A stretch of 64,000 nucleotides of DNA, taken from assembly GCF_023062595.1 (NCBI RefSeq), contig NZ_JALLAN010000001.1, positions 62,001 through 126,000 of the forward strand, written 5' to 3'. Positions 10,234 to 19,874 of the stretch are shown here, piece after piece (position 1 is the stretch's first letter; each line of letters begins with the position of its first letter). A program made the position numbers and the translations under genes. The notes below the pieces were generated by a model. That model made no database searches. It was not told the DNA's origin and saw nothing but the letters and a program-made list of their open reading frames with translations. The stretch is from Arthrobacter rhizosphaerae (lineage in GTDB: Bacteria > Actinomycetota > Actinomycetes > Actinomycetales > Micrococcaceae).

Positions 10234-10974
10234 CTAGCGCGGCCTGCGGCCAGCGTGTTCCCTCGCCAGGACGGCGAAACGGTCATCCGGTGCACCAGCT
10301 GTGAAGCTTCCGTATTTACGTTCGACGGCGGTAGAGATCAGGAAATCTGCGATAGCCGGGTTCTTGGGCAGGAGTGAGCCGTGAAGGTAGCTGGCCACGA
10401 TGTTTTTATAGCGGGCACCTTCCTGTCCGTCACTGCTGTTGTTTCCGGTGCCCTTGGCCGTGGTCCCCAGAGCGCGGATGCCAGGACCAAGAGTGGTTTG
10501 GCCACTGTGGTTCTCATAGCCCAGGATTTCCCCGAACTCCTCGGACTCGACCTTCACGTTTCCGATGAGCCGCTCGTCAGTGCCATGGGTTTCCACATCA
10601 AGGACACCGATGCCGGGAATGACTGAACCCGTGCGCGTCTTGAAGAAGCGGCCAAAGAGCTGGTACATGCCGCAAATCAGCAACATCGGTGTGCCATCCT
10701 CGGCGAGTTCCTGCAGCGTTGACCCCCGGCTCAGGAGATCGGCCTGAATAACAAGTTGCCCGCTGTCCTGGCCCCCGCCGCCAACGATGACGTCCACGTC
10801 TTCCGGGAAGTCGTCGCCAACGTTGTACTCGAGCAGTTCCGGGGTGTAGCCGTGCCAGGCAATGCGCCGCTTCAGGACCAGGGCGTTACCCCAGTCGCCA
10901 TAGATGTTCATGTCCCGCGGATACAGCTGCACAACACGGATGGTGCCTTTATTCTCCGAAGCCTCCTGCGTCAA
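10234..10974 (-). CDS. gatD: Lipid II isoglutaminyl synthase, glutamine amidotransferase subunit GatD
   Basis: Supplies ammonia from glutamine for amidation of D-glutamate in the peptidoglycan stem peptide. It is a class I-like glutamine amidotransferase of 246 residues with the nucleophile in LLICGMYQLFG (about C101) and a partner His in ASYLHGSLLPKNP. GGGGQDSGQ is also typical of GatD. The gene overlaps the upstream murT by 4 bases (ATGA), so the two are translationally coupled and act as the MurT-GatD complex. A cobyric-acid-type amidotransferase is the main alternative, but the murT neighbour argues against it. Confidence 0.93.
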   Translation of the reverse strand: MTQEASENKGTIRVVQLYPRDMNIYGDWGNALVLKRRIAWHGYTPELLEYNVGDDFPEDVDVIVGGGGQDSGQLVIQADLLSRGSTLQELAEDGTPMLLICGMYQLFGRFFKTRTGSVIPGIGVLDVETHGTDERLIGNVKVESEEFGEILGYENHSGQTTLGPGIRALGTTAKGTGNNSSDGQEGARYKNIVASYLHGSLLPKNPAIADFLISTAVERKYGSFTAGAPDDRFAVLAREHAGRRPR

Positions 10975-12302
10975 GAGACCACCTCCACGGTCGTGATCTT
11001 GGACAGCTCCCGGCGGATGGCCAGCATCGCTGTATATGTGCAGAATATCCGTTTGGGCTGGCCTTTGGCGTCCCGAATGAAGGCTGCCAGCGCGGACGTG
11101 ATGTCAGTGTCGACCCCGCCGACAGGGACTTCGTCGTACTGAAGCCGGAGCGCCATGTCGTAGGCGCGGGAGCCGCTCAATTGGTCCACGCCCCCATTAC
11201 GCAACGAATCGAACTCGACGTCCCAGAGCCAGGACATGTCGCGGCCGTCCGCGTAGTTGTCGTTGATGGCGATCATGGTGGCGTAACCACCGGCGGGGAA
11301 GGACTTGAGTCCCAGCCGGAAGCCGCTGGGATTCTTGACCAGGACAAGGTCAAGGGGGAGTCCGTCCACTATGAGGCTCTCCCCCCTGCCAAAAGCAGGG
11401 GCCACGTTGGAAAGCGCAGACAGCAGAGATTTGTGATCCATGGGACCGGACCCCTGCCCGGCAATGCAGCGGGCGAGCGTGAGTGCAGCGGCCGCATTGA
11501 AGATGTTGTACACGCCGCGAAGCTTCATGTGCGTGGTGACGATTGCGCCGTCGTACTCAAAATCCGCGTCATCCACACCCACGCGGCGAAGCACGACGTC
11601 GGCATCCGGCCTTTCCGGTACAACCGGCATCGGGCTGCCGGGACCGGCACGCATGTCATCGTCATTGGGAAATGTGCTCAGTAGTGAGTCATCAAGGCCG
11701 AAATAACGGACCTCGGCGCCGCCGGACTCCGGCTGGTCCAGCGCGCCGGCGATCCTGGCGACCCTCGGGTCCTCGCGGTTGAGCACCACAGTCCCCGTGG
11801 TCTTCGACGCAACGTGCTGCAGGAGTTCAGCTGTCTTGTCGATCTCTCCGAACCGGTCAAGCTGGTCGCGCAGGACGTTCAGGAGCAGGCTGTAGCGCGG
11901 TGGAACCCTGTTCACAAAATGAACTGCATGGGCTTCGTCGAGCTCCAGCACGGCTATATCGGCATGAAGGCGGCCGCGCCAGTCCACTTCGCCCAGCAAG
12001 GCAGCGGCAACACCACGGGTGAAGTTGCTGCCGGTGCGGTTCGTGAATACTTTCAGTCCCTGGCTTTCCAGCAGTTCCACCACCATTTTGGTGGTGGTGG
12101 TCTTGCCGTTCGTGCCGCTGACGACGGCCACGCCGTGCGGGAGTGTGGTCAGCGTCCGCGCCATAAAACCGGGGTCGATTTTTTCGACCACCAGGCCGGG
12201 AAAAGCCGAGCCGCCTCCCCTTAGCCGGGTGACCCGGCGCACGAGCTTTCCAAGGGGGACGCTGAAGAAAAACATGCTCCGAATATATCCCAGCAGCGGC
12301 AT
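10971..12302 (-). CDS. murT: Lipid II isoglutaminyl synthase, Mur ligase-like subunit MurT
   Basis: ATP-dependent Mur ligase-fold partner of Gat[15 protein letters not shown] is the P-loop, [12 protein letters not shown] the second conserved block, [12 protein letters not shown] the central block, and a DUF1727-type C-terminal domain contains [10 protein letters not shown] and [10 protein letters not shown]. It has 443 residues from ATG 12302; ATG 12275 ([10 protein letters not shown]) is an equally plausible start that fits the family better. MurT proteins usually carry a four-cysteine zinc ribbon in the central domain. Here only two cysteines exist in the whole protein, both elsewhere, so the ribbon appears lost. 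Confidence 0.92.
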   Translation of the reverse strand: MPLLGYIRSMFFFSVPLGKLVRRVTRLRGGGSAFPGLVVEKIDPGFMARTLTTLPHGVAVVSGTNGKTTTTKMVVELLESQGLKVFTNRTGSNFTRGVAAALLGEVDWRGRLHADIAVLELDEAHAVHFVNRVPPRYSLLLNVLRDQLDRFGEIDKTAELLQHVASKTTGTVVLNREDPRVARIAGALDQPESGGAEVRYFGLDDSLLSTFPNDDDMRAGPGSPMPVVPERPDADVVLRRVGVDDADFEYDGAIVTTHMKLRGVYNIFNAAAALTLARCIAGQGSGPMDHKSLLSALSNVAPAFGRGESLIVDGLPLDLVLVKNPSGFRLGLKSFPAGGYATMIAINDNYADGRDMSWLWDVEFDSLRNGGVDQLSGSRAYDMALRLQYDEVPVGGVDTDITSALAAFIRDAKGQPKRIFCTYTAMLAIRRELSKITTVEVVS

Positions 12303-12366
12303 GCACTCTTGCCGGGCCCTGTCTCAGCTGCGTCCGGAACCGTCTGCGGGAGATTATGCTGGATGG

Positions 12367-13125
12367 ATGACCAATCCCACTTCCCAGGACTTTTCGCTGG
12401 ATTCTGCGCGGGGTTCTCTGCTATCCACGTCATGGTCGGCAGAGCAATCTTCGAGAGCGGGCGCCGGCCTTCGCATCGGTGTCCTGGCGCTGCAGGGCGA
12501 CTTCCGGGAGCACCTCCACGCAGCCGAAGACGCCGGTGCGACGGGAGTTGCTGTTCGGCGGCCGAAGGAACTGGACGACCTGGATGGTCTGATCATTCCA
12601 GGCGGCGAGTCCACCACCATTGACAAACTTGCCAGGATTTTCGAGCTGACTGAGCCGCTGCGGGAAAAGATAGCCACAGGCCTTCCCGTGTATGGGTCCT
12701 GCGCCGGAATGATCCTGTTGGCAGACGAGATTGCCGATGCAGCAAAGGACTTGTCCGGGAATCCCCAGCAGACCTTCGGCGGGCTGGACATGACCGTCCG
12801 CCGCAATGCCTTTGGACGCCAGCGCGAATCGTTTGAGACGGACCTCGAGTTCAAGGGACTCGAGTTCAGTGCCACCGGTTCCGGTGTTGCTCCAGTGCAT
12901 GCCGTGTTCATCCGGGGTCCCTGGGTTGAGCGTGTGGGCCCGACCGTGGAGGTGCTGGCACAGGTGGAACCGGCCAACGCCGCCCACTCTGAGGCCCTGC
13001 ACGGGAAGGCTAGAATTGTTGCAGTGCGTTCAGGTCACCTGCTGGCCACCTCATTCCACCCGGAAGTGACGGGGGAGAAGCGCGTGCACGAACTGTTTAT
13101 TCGAATGATCAGAGGAGAAGCGTAA
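12367..13125 (+). CDS. pdxT: Pyridoxal 5'-phosphate synthase glutaminase subunit PdxT
   Basis: Glutaminase subunit that channels ammonia to PdxS. The conserved blocks are [22 protein letters not shown], the nucleophile in [11 protein letters not shown] (about C112), and the His-Glu pair in TSFHPEVT. The 252 residues exceed the usual roughly 190-210 because of a 35-residue unconserved N-terminal leader. ATG 12367 is the only convenient start before the conserved region. It lies 64 bases from the divergent murT and 3 bases from yebC. Unusually, it is separated from pdxS by four unrelated genes. Confidence 0.94.
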   Translation: MTNPTSQDFSLDSARGSLLSTSWSAEQSSRAGAGLRIGVLALQGDFREHLHAAEDAGATGVAVRRPKELDDLDGLIIPGGESTTIDKLARIFELTEPLREKIATGLPVYGSCAGMILLADEIADAAKDLSGNPQQTFGGLDMTVRRNAFGRQRESFETDLEFKGLEFSATGSGVAPVHAVFIRGPWVERVGPTVEVLAQVEPANAAHSEALHGKARIVAVRSGHLLATSFHPEVTGEKRVHELFIRMIRGEA

Positions 13126-13128
13126 AGC

Positions 13129-13884
13129 ATGTCAGGCCACTCCAAATGGGCGACGACCAAGCACAAGAAGGCTATCCTCGACAGCCGGCGGGCCAAGTCG
13201 TTTGCCAAGCTGATCAAGAACATCGAAGTCGCCGCGCGCATGGGCGGGCCGGATCTTGCCGGAAATCCCAGCCTGGAACTCGCCGTTACCAAGGCAAAGA
13301 AGACCTCGGTCCCCGCTGACAACATTGACCGGGCCATCAAGCGCGGCGCAGGGCTCACCGGTGAAACAGTTGACTACACCGAGATCATGTACGAGGCCCG
13401 TGGCCCCCAAGGCTCCGCCCTGCTGATCGAGTGCCTCACGGACAACAAGAACCGCGCCGCCTCGGAAGTCAGGCTTGCCATTTCCCGTAACGGCGGCACC
13501 ATTGCCGATCCCGGTTCGGTCAGTTACCTCTTTTCCCGCAAGGGTGTTGTGTCCCTGCCTAAAAATGGCCTCAGCGAGGACGATGTCCTGATGGCTGTGC
13601 TGGATGCCGGTGCTGAGGAAGTCAAGGACAATGGGGACACGTTCGAGGTCCACTCAGAGCCCACGGATCTGCAGGCCATACGGGATGCGCTCACCGAGGC
13701 CGGAATCGAGTACGACACCGACGAAGCGGAGTTCGTGCCGTCCATGCAGGTTCCGCTGGAACTCGACGCGGCGAAGAAGTTCATGAAGCTCGTGGACGCG
13801 CTTGAAGAACTCGACGACGTTCAGAACGTCTACAGCAACGCTGACCTCAGTGACGAAGTGCAGGCCGCACTGGAAGCCGAGTGA
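13129..13884 (+). CDS. yebC: YebC/PmpR-family protein
   Basis: A 251-residue YebC-type protein. It opens with [15 protein letters not shown], the family hallmark, followed by [11 protein letters not shown] and an acidic three-domain body. The family is annotated as transcriptional regulators; some members act in translation of proline stretches. It sits directly before ruvC, as in most actinobacteria, and starts 3 bases after pdxT with AGAGGAGA upstream. Whether this copy acts on DNA or on the ribosome cannot be decided here. Confidence 0.95.
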   Translation: MSGHSKWATTKHKKAILDSRRAKSFAKLIKNIEVAARMGGPDLAGNPSLELAVTKAKKTSVPADNIDRAIKRGAGLTGETVDYTEIMYEARGPQGSALLIECLTDNKNRAASEVRLAISRNGGTIADPGSVSYLFSRKGVVSLPKNGLSEDDVLMAVLDAGAEEVKDNGDTFEVHSEPTDLQAIRDALTEAGIEYDTDEAEFVPSMQVPLELDAAKKFMKLVDALEELDDVQNVYSNADLSDEVQAALEAE

Positions 13885-13893
13885 TCTAGGGCC

Positions 13894-14469
13894 TTGCTCC
13901 GCGTACTGGGGGTTGATCCGGGGCTGACGCGATGCGGAATCGGCGTCGTTGATGTGGAAAAGAACCGCCGCGCAACCATGGTGGCCGTCGGTGTTGTGGG
14001 TACTTCACCCAGCGAAACGCTGGACCAGCGGCTGCTGCTCATCGCGACGTCGATCGATGACTGGCTTGACCGGTACGAACCCGATGTCCTGGCGGTTGAA
14101 CGGGTTTTTTCGCAACTGAATGTCAGCACCGTCATGGGTGTGGCCCAGGCATCCGGAGTGGTGATCGCCGCCGCCGCCAGGCGGGGAATCCCGGTAGCCC
14201 TCCACACGCCGTCGGAGGTTAAGGCAGCAGTGACCGGCAGCGGCACCTCAAACAAGGAGGCCGTCACCAAATTGGTCACCAAGATCCTGCGGCTTGACGC
14301 TCCGCCCCGTCCTGCCGATGCAGCAGACGCGCTGGCCCTGGCAATAACCCACGCCTGGCGGGCGGGCAGCGGGGCTGCCGTTGCCACGACCGGTCCGGGA
14401 AGCCTGTCGCTCACCCCCGCACAGCGTGCATGGGCTGAAGCGGAAGCCAAGGCGCGCCGTGCACGGTGA
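13894..14469 (+). CDS. ruvC: Holliday junction resolvase RuvC
   Basis: Endonuclease that cuts Holliday junctions moved by RuvAB. Acidic active-site residues are visible in [16 protein letters not shown] and [11 protein letters not shown]. It has 191 residues. The TTG start at 13894 gives the usual [11 protein letters not shown]-terminus and sits 9 bases after yebC. It is the first gene of ruvC-ruvA-ruvB. Confidence 0.95.
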   Translation: MLRVLGVDPGLTRCGIGVVDVEKNRRATMVAVGVVGTSPSETLDQRLLLIATSIDDWLDRYEPDVLAVERVFSQLNVSTVMGVAQASGVVIAAAARRGIPVALHTPSEVKAAVTGSGTSNKEAVTKLVTKILRLDAPPRPADAADALALAITHAWRAGSGAAVATTGPGSLSLTPAQRAWAEAEAKARRAR

Positions 14470-14493
14470 ATGCTTGGCGGGTTGCTAGGGTAT

Positions 14494-14509
14494 TCGTAAG
14501 TATGTTCGG
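14494..14509 (+). promoter_or_regulatory. Possible LexA (SOS) box upstream of ruvA
   Basis: The sequence TCGTAA-gtat-GTTCGG matches the actinobacterial LexA palindrome TCGAAC-N4-GTTCGA at 9 of 12 positions, with one perfect half-site core. It lies 54 bases upstream of the ruvA TTG, in the only gap within ruvCAB. It is a weak match and untested. Confidence 0.35.
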
Positions 14510-14547
14510 ATAACCGGTTCAGCCGGTGGTATTTCAGGAGCCCGGCC

Positions 14548-15192
14548 TTGATCAGTTTTCTCCGCGGAACCGTAGCTCACGTCGGGCTTTCCAGCGCTGT
14601 TATCGACCTCAACGGCGCCGGCATGAGCGTCAACGCGACACCCCAGACACTCAGCAGGCTGCGCCAGGGCGAAGAAGGAAAGCTGTTCACATCGCTCATC
14701 GTGCGTGAGGACTCACTGACTCTCTTCGGTTTCTCGACTGATGACGAACGCGAAGTTTTCGACGTTCTGCTGAGCGTCAGCGGTGTTGGTCCCCGGCTGG
14801 CGCTGGCGGTCCTGGCTGTCCACGACCCCGAAGCCGTCCGCGTAGCGGCACACTCCGGGGACGGCAAGGCTTTCACCAAGGTGCCGGGCATCGGTCCGAA
14901 GGTGGCCGGCAGGATCGTGCTGGAGCTGGCCGGAAAACTCGTCCCGCATGGGACACCCGGCGGATCCACCCCCGCGGCCGTTACAGTCACTGCCTGGAAA
15001 GGCCAGGTGGTCGCGGCTATGACCAGCTTGGGATGGTCCGAAAAAGACGCCACCGCCAGCATCGAAAAAGCACTGGCCGATTCGCCGGAAATCGCCGAAA
15101 AGGGCAACGTGGCGGAAATTCTGCGAACCACGTTGCGCTGGCTGGGCCAGGACGGCGCCCGGGCTGGCAACAGGGTAGGCAGCCGTGGCTGA
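14548..15192 (+). CDS. ruvA: Holliday junction DNA helicase subunit RuvA
   Basis: Junction-binding subunit that loads RuvB. The N-terminal OB domain ([13 protein letters not shown]) is followed by paired helix-hairpin-helix motifs ([12 protein letters not shown] and [16 protein letters not shown]), then a flexible linker and a C-terminal RuvB-contact domain. It has 214 residues. TTG 14548 is supported by AGGAG at 14536-14540. It overlaps ruvB by 8 bases. Confidence 0.96.
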   Translation: MISFLRGTVAHVGLSSAVIDLNGAGMSVNATPQTLSRLRQGEEGKLFTSLIVREDSLTLFGFSTDDEREVFDVLLSVSGVGPRLALAVLAVHDPEAVRVAAHSGDGKAFTKVPGIGPKVAGRIVLELAGKLVPHGTPGGSTPAAVTVTAWKGQVVAAMTSLGWSEKDATASIEKALADSPEIAEKGNVAEILRTTLRWLGQDGARAGNRVGSRG

Positions 15193-16273
15193 GCCCTCCC
15201 TGGTCACCGGGGGCGAAGAGCCGGAAGAGCGGGTCATTGAGGCGGCCCTCCGCCCGAAGAACCTTCACGATTTCGTGGGGCAGCACCGTGTCCGCAAGCA
15301 GCTGTCGCTGGTCCTTGAAGCATCGCGGATGCGAGGGCGCAGCGCCGACCATGTACTCTTTTCCGGGCCGCCCGGACTCGGTAAGACCACCCTCGCCATG
15401 ATCGTCGCGTCCGAAATGAACGCTCCGCTGCGCATCAGCAGCGGCCCGGCCATTCAACACGCCGGCGACCTCGCCGCAATACTGTCCTCCCTGTCAGAGG
15501 GGGAAGTTTTGTTCCTTGATGAAATCCACCGCATGTCCAGGCCTGCCGAGGAAATGCTCTACATGGCCATGGAAGACTTCCGGGTGGACATCGTGGTGGG
15601 CAAGGGGGCCGGTGCCACAGCCATACCACTCGAGCTGCCTCCGTTCACGCTGGTGGGAGCCACGACTCGCGCGGGTCTCCTCCCTGGTCCCCTCCGGGAC
15701 CGGTTCGGCTTCACCGGCCACCTCGAGTTTTACTCGGTGGAAGAATTGGAACTCGTGCTCCGACGCTCGGCAGGGCTGCTGGACCTGAAGGTAAATTCAG
15801 CGGGTTTCAGCGAAATCGCGGGCCGTTCACGGGGCACACCGCGCATAGCCAACAGGCTCCTGCGCCGTGTGCGTGACTGGGCGCTCGTGCATGGCATCGA
15901 ACAGATCGATGCGCGGGCAGCATCGGCCGCACTGGACATGTATGAAGTGGACACGCGAGGCCTGGACAGGCTGGACCGCGCCGTCCTGGAAGCACTCATA
16001 ACCAAATTCGGCGGGGGACCTGTGGGGCTCTCAACGCTGGCCATCGCCGTGGGGGAGGAACCCGAGACCGTGGAAACAGTCGCCGAACCTTTCCTCGTGC
16101 GCGAAGGGCTGCTCGGACGTACACCCCGCGGGCGCATCGCCATGGGGCCGGCGTGGACCCATTTGGGGTTCGCCATCCCTGCCGGGGCCTTCGGCCAGGA
16201 GCCACTGGATCTCTTCGACGGCGCCCAGGTTGGCCAGGATCCAGCCGATGAGTGGATTCGGAACGGTCAATAG
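15185..16273 (+). CDS. ruvB: Holliday junction DNA helicase RuvB
   Basis: AAA+ motor for branch migration. Walker A is [11 protein letters not shown], Walker [10 protein letters not shown], sensor 1 [10 protein letters not shown] and the arginine-finger region PLRDRFGF; a winged-helix DNA-binding domain forms the C-terminus ([11 protein letters not shown]). It has 362 residues, slightly long because of a C-terminal tail. GTG 15185 overlaps ruvA by 8 bases, implying coupled translation. Confidence 0.97.
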   Translation: MAEPSLVTGGEEPEERVIEAALRPKNLHDFVGQHRVRKQLSLVLEASRMRGRSADHVLFSGPPGLGKTTLAMIVASEMNAPLRISSGPAIQHAGDLAAILSSLSEGEVLFLDEIHRMSRPAEEMLYMAMEDFRVDIVVGKGAGATAIPLELPPFTLVGATTRAGLLPGPLRDRFGFTGHLEFYSVEELELVLRRSAGLLDLKVNSAGFSEIAGRSRGTPRIANRLLRRVRDWALVHGIEQIDARAASAALDMYEVDTRGLDRLDRAVLEALITKFGGGPVGLSTLAIAVGEEPETVETVAEPFLVREGLLGRTPRGRIAMGPAWTHLGFAIPAGAFGQEPLDLFDGAQVGQDPADEWIRNGQ

Positions 16274-16421
16274 CACCGCTGCCGCGTGTTTCCCTTTAGA
16301 CTGGTATGACGCTCGGCACGTTCGGGTCTTTATTTCTGTGCGCCGACTCCAATGGGTCGCCCGCCGGCATGGTCTCCTGCCGGGCAGATGGAAGTGAAGC
16401 GGACGTTGCCCTACACCCTAT

Positions 16422-16853
16422 ATGTCAGTACAGAACGGAATCTTCCCTGTGGATGCAATGAACATCGTCTTGTTCGCCATGCTAGGACTCTTTATCTTCA
16501 TGATGTTCCGCCGGAACAAGAAGACCAAGGAGCAGCAAGCAACCCTTCAGTCCCAGTTCGCTCCTGGAGTTGAGGTCATGACGAGCTTCGGTCTCTTCGG
16601 CAGGATCGTCTCCATGGACGATGAGGAAAACAAGGTCGTACTGGAGCTCTCACCCGGAAATCTGGCAACGGTCCACCGTCAGGCCGTGACCAAGATCGTT
16701 GAGCCGGCCGTTGCGGATGAAGAGCCCACAGTTGTTCCCGACGACGCCTCCTCCATCACGTCCCAGGAAACGGATGCCGCTCCCGATGTGGTCGTTGACA
16801 CTCCAGACGAGGTCGGGAAGCGCCTCAACGACGAGGGCAAGAAAGACATCTAG
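16422..16853 (+). CDS. yajC: Preprotein translocase subunit YajC
   Basis: Small membrane accessory of the SecDF complex. One N-terminal transmembrane helix (about residues 14-27, IVLFAMLGLFIFMMF) is followed by basic FRRNKKTKEQQ and the conserved VEVMTSFGLFGRI cytoplasmic domain. The acidic C-terminal tail is unconserved. It has 143 residues. It lies 148 bases after ruvB and upstream of secD, the standard order. Confidence 0.93.
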   Translation: MSVQNGIFPVDAMNIVLFAMLGLFIFMMFRRNKKTKEQQATLQSQFAPGVEVMTSFGLFGRIVSMDDEENKVVLELSPGNLATVHRQAVTKIVEPAVADEEPTVVPDDASSITSQETDAAPDVVVDTPDEVGKRLNDEGKKDI

Positions 16854-16906
16854 TCCCTGACTGCCCTCCCGGCTCCCGCAAAGTAACGATCCTACGGCTG
16901 CGGGCC

Positions 16907-16943
16907 GCCGCCGGTATGTGTGCTGTAAGCACCTGCCGGCGGC
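16907..16943 (+). other. Strong hairpin between yajC and secD
   Basis: An 8-bp GC stem (16907-16914 with 16936-16943) encloses a second 5-bp stem (16920-16924 with 16928-16932). It ends 28 bases before the secD ATG and has no T-run, so it looks more like an RNA-processing or translation-control element than a terminator. Confidence 0.55.
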
Positions 16944-16971
16944 TCCTCCGTAATTAATAGAAAGATCCACA

Positions 16972-18729
16972 ATGGCACGAACTGGCCCCAAAAACTCAGC
17001 ACTCCGGGTGCTGGTCTGGCTTGGCGTTATCCTGGCAGTCCTCACGGCTGTCCTGGCTGGCGGCACCATGGCCGGCCAAGCGAGCTGGGCTCCAAAACTT
17101 GCACTGGACCTGGAGGGCGGCACCCAGATGATCCTGGCGCCCAAGGTTGAGGGCGGTTCGGATATCAATGAAGAGCAGCTGAACCAGGCTGTAGCAATCA
17201 TTCGCCAACGCGTGGACGGCTCCGGAGTCGCGGAAGCGGAAATCAGCACCCAGTCGGGCCGGAACGTTGTGGTCAGCCTTCCGGGAACACCCTCCTCCCA
17301 GACCCGAGCACTGATCCAGGCTTCCGCGGACATGAACTTCCGTCCGGTGCTGCAGGCCGGCCCGGGTGCTCCGGTTCCTGCCGAATCGCAGACCCCCGAG
17401 GATCAGCTCCCGAAGCCCACCGCCGAGCCCACCAACGGCAGTGACATCAACTGGGTAACCCCCGAGATTTACAAGCAGTTCGAGGCGCTTAACTGCGACA
17501 ATCCCGCACAGGACAAGCAGGAGCGTTCCGATCCCGCAAAGCCCTTGGTAACGTGCGAGCCTGCCACGGCCGCCCAGCCTGCCATCAAGTACATCCTTGG
17601 TCCGGTCGAGGTGAAGGGCTCTAACATTGTGTCCTCCTCCTTCCAGCTCCAGCAGGGTGCCCAGGGTGCCGTCACCAACGAGTGGGCCGTCAACATTCAG
17701 TTCGACTCCGAAGGCACTGCGAAGTTCAAGGAAGTCACCGAGCGCCTCTTCCAGTTCTATACGGCCGCGGGCGGCGATACCGGCTCAGACCCGAAGTCCC
17801 AGTTCGCCATTGTCCTGGATGACCAGGTCATCTCTGCGCCCCGATCGCTGGCTGTTATCACTGATGGCCGCCCCCAGATCACCGGTGGGTTCACGGAACA
17901 GACGGCAAAAGCCCTCTCCGACCAGCTCCGTTTCGGTGCATTGCCGATCAGCTTCGAGATCCAGAGTGAACAGCAGATTTCCGCGACCCTGGGCGGTGAG
18001 CAGCTTCGGATGGGCCTCTTGGCCGGTGTTATCGGGCTGCTGCTGGTGGTGGTCTACTCTCTCTTCCAATACAGGGCACTGGGCCTGGTGACCATCGCCT
18101 CATTGGTTGTGGCGGGTGCTCTGACGTATCTGGCCATTGCCATCCTGGGCTGGACGGAAAACTACCGTCTGTCCCTTGCAGGCGTCGCGGGTATCATCGT
18201 GGCCATCGGTCAAACGGCCGACTCCTTCATCGTCTACTTTGAACGTATCCGTGACGAGCTCCGTGAAGGCCGGGGACTGGTCTCAGCCGTGGAGAACGGA
18301 TGGAAGCGTGCCAAGCGGACAGTTCTTGCCTCAAAGGCTGTGAACCTGCTGGCGGCGCTGGTGCTCTACTTCGTGGCCGTGGGCAACGTCCGCGGATTCG
18401 CCTTCACGCTCGGCCTGACTGCCATCGCTGACCTCATTGTGGTCTTCATGTTCACGCACCCCACCCTGCGGCTCCTCGCGCGGACCAAGTTCTTTGGCGA
18501 TGGCCACAGATTCTCGGGTCTTGACCCCGAGCGGCTTGGCGCGGTGCCCCTGTATCGCGGTGCCGGACGGGTGCGCAACCCTGAGGACAAGCCTGCAACT
18601 GTTCGTGCCAAGAACGCCGGTGCTGCAGCGGAAGCAGAGCGCAGAATGACCATTGCAGAACGCCGCCACGCGGAAAAGCAGGAGCAGCTCGCCGGTTCCT
18701 CCAAGAGCTCGGCCAAGGAGGGCAAGTAA
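16972..18729 (+). CDS. secD: Protein translocase subunit SecD
   Basis: Proton-driven membrane subunit that helps pull exported proteins through SecYEG. An N-terminal helix is followed by the conserved LDLEGGTQMIL block and a large extracytoplasmic domain. The C-terminal membrane bundle contains GLLAGVIGLLLVVVYSL and GIIVAIGQTADSFIVYFERIRDE. It has 585 residues and ends with a basic, Ala-rich cytoplasmic tail. The P1 domain carries an actinobacterial insertion rich in Pro/Glu/Asn. secF starts immediately after the stop codon. Confidence 0.96.
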   Translation: MARTGPKNSALRVLVWLGVILAVLTAVLAGGTMAGQASWAPKLALDLEGGTQMILAPKVEGGSDINEEQLNQAVAIIRQRVDGSGVAEAEISTQSGRNVVVSLPGTPSSQTRALIQASADMNFRPVLQAGPGAPVPAESQTPEDQLPKPTAEPTNGSDINWVTPEIYKQFEALNCDNPAQDKQERSDPAKPLVTCEPATAAQPAIKYILGPVEVKGSNIVSSSFQLQQGAQGAVTNEWAVNIQFDSEGTAKFKEVTERLFQFYTAAGGDTGSDPKSQFAIVLDDQVISAPRSLAVITDGRPQITGGFTEQTAKALSDQLRFGALPISFEIQSEQQISATLGGEQLRMGLLAGVIGLLLVVVYSLFQYRALGLVTIASLVVAGALTYLAIAILGWTENYRLSLAGVAGIIVAIGQTADSFIVYFERIRDELREGRGLVSAVENGWKRAKRTVLASKAVNLLAALVLYFVAVGNVRGFAFTLGLTAIADLIVVFMFTHPTLRLLARTKFFGDGHRFSGLDPERLGAVPLYRGAGRVRNPEDKPATVRAKNAGAAAEAERRMTIAERRHAEKQEQLAGSSKSSAKEGK

Positions 18730-19758
18730 ATGTCCAATAGTTTCGCGAATTTCGGCAATGAGCTCTACACGGGCAAGCGCTCGTACAACTTTGTCGGTTC
18801 CAAGAAGATCTGGTTCCTTGTAGCTGCTGTTGCGGTTGCCCTCTCGATCCTGCTTCCAGCGGTCAAGGGCGGCTTCAACCTCGGTATCGAGTTCCGCGGG
18901 GGTTCCGAGTTCACGGTATCGAACGTGCAGAACACCGACACGACGCTGGGCACCAAAGCCGTCCAGGACGTCGTCGAGGGAAGCGTTCCCCGTGTGGCCA
19001 ACGTCGCGGGAACCACCATGCGCATTCAGACCGACAAACTGACTGATGAAGAGACGCTCGCCATCAAGGAAGGGTTGACCACCGCCTACGGCGTCACGGA
19101 CAACGAAGTTACCTCGACATTCGTTGGACCCACCTGGGGCGCCGACGTCACGCGGCAGGCATTAGTTGGCCTCCTTGTGTTTGTCGCCTTCGCAGCGGTC
19201 CTGATGGCGTTGTACTTCCGTACATGGAAGATGTCACTGTCAGCCATTGCTGGCATGTTGGTGACGATGTTCATCACGGCCGGCGTGTACTCCCTCAGTG
19301 ACTTTGAAGTGACCCCTTCGGCTATCATCGGGTTCCTCACCGTCCTCAGCTACTCGCTGTATGACACCGTGGTGGTCTTCGACAAGATCCGCGAGAACAC
19401 CGCCGACCTTGACGCCTCCACCCGCCGGACCTTCGCTGAGGAAGTCAACCTTGCCGTCAACCAGACTCTGGTCCGATCCATCAACACCATGATGGTGGCT
19501 ATCCTCCCTGTCGGCGCCATCCTCTTCATCGGCGCTGGTTTGCTTGGGGCCGGAACTTTGCGCGACCTTTCCTTGGCACTGTTTGTCGGGATCCTCATTG
19601 GCACCGCGGCCACCATCTTCATCGCCGCGCCCCTGTATGCGTGGCTTCGGGAGAGGGAGCCGCAGCTCGTCAGCCAGGCCAAGCGTGTGGAACACCGCCG
19701 CCACGATGCCGCTGCCAGAGCTGCGGTTGCAGCATCCTCGGAAACAGCTTCCGCCTGA
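18730..19758 (+). CDS. secF: Protein translocase subunit SecF
   Basis: Partner of SecD. The N-terminal helix, the GIEFRGGSEF block and the later membrane segments are typical, including FLTVLSYSLYDTVVVFDKIREN and VRSINTMMVAILPVGAILF. It has 342 residues. ATG 18730 directly abuts the secD stop codon. A hairpin terminator follows. Confidence 0.96.
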   Translation: MSNSFANFGNELYTGKRSYNFVGSKKIWFLVAAVAVALSILLPAVKGGFNLGIEFRGGSEFTVSNVQNTDTTLGTKAVQDVVEGSVPRVANVAGTTMRIQTDKLTDEETLAIKEGLTTAYGVTDNEVTSTFVGPTWGADVTRQALVGLLVFVAFAAVLMALYFRTWKMSLSAIAGMLVTMFITAGVYSLSDFEVTPSAIIGFLTVLSYSLYDTVVVFDKIRENTADLDASTRRTFAEEVNLAVNQTLVRSINTMMVAILPVGAILFIGAGLLGAGTLRDLSLALFVGILIGTAATIFIAAPLYAWLREREPQLVSQAKRVEHRRHDAAARAAVAASSETASA

Positions 19759-19771
19759 TTGTTGTTTTTCG

Positions 19772-19812
19772 GATGGGCCGGGCTGCGTCACAATGACGCG
19801 GTCCGGCCCATC
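19772..19812 (+). terminator. Hairpin terminator after secF
   Basis: A 10-bp stem, GATGGGCCGG (19772-19781) with CCGGCCCATC (19803-19812), encloses an inner stem TGCGTCA/TGACGC. It lies between the secF stop and the rel promoter region. Confidence 0.7.
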
Positions 19813-19874
19813 GGCGTTTGTCTCCGGTTATCGAAGTCTCCTGCTCCGGAATAGACTGGGATAATTAACGGGTC

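Noticed and set aside
9198..10295. A 365-codon minus-strand frame opposite the CapA-like gene.
   Set aside because: It mirrors the CapA codons and overlaps gatD; no known family.
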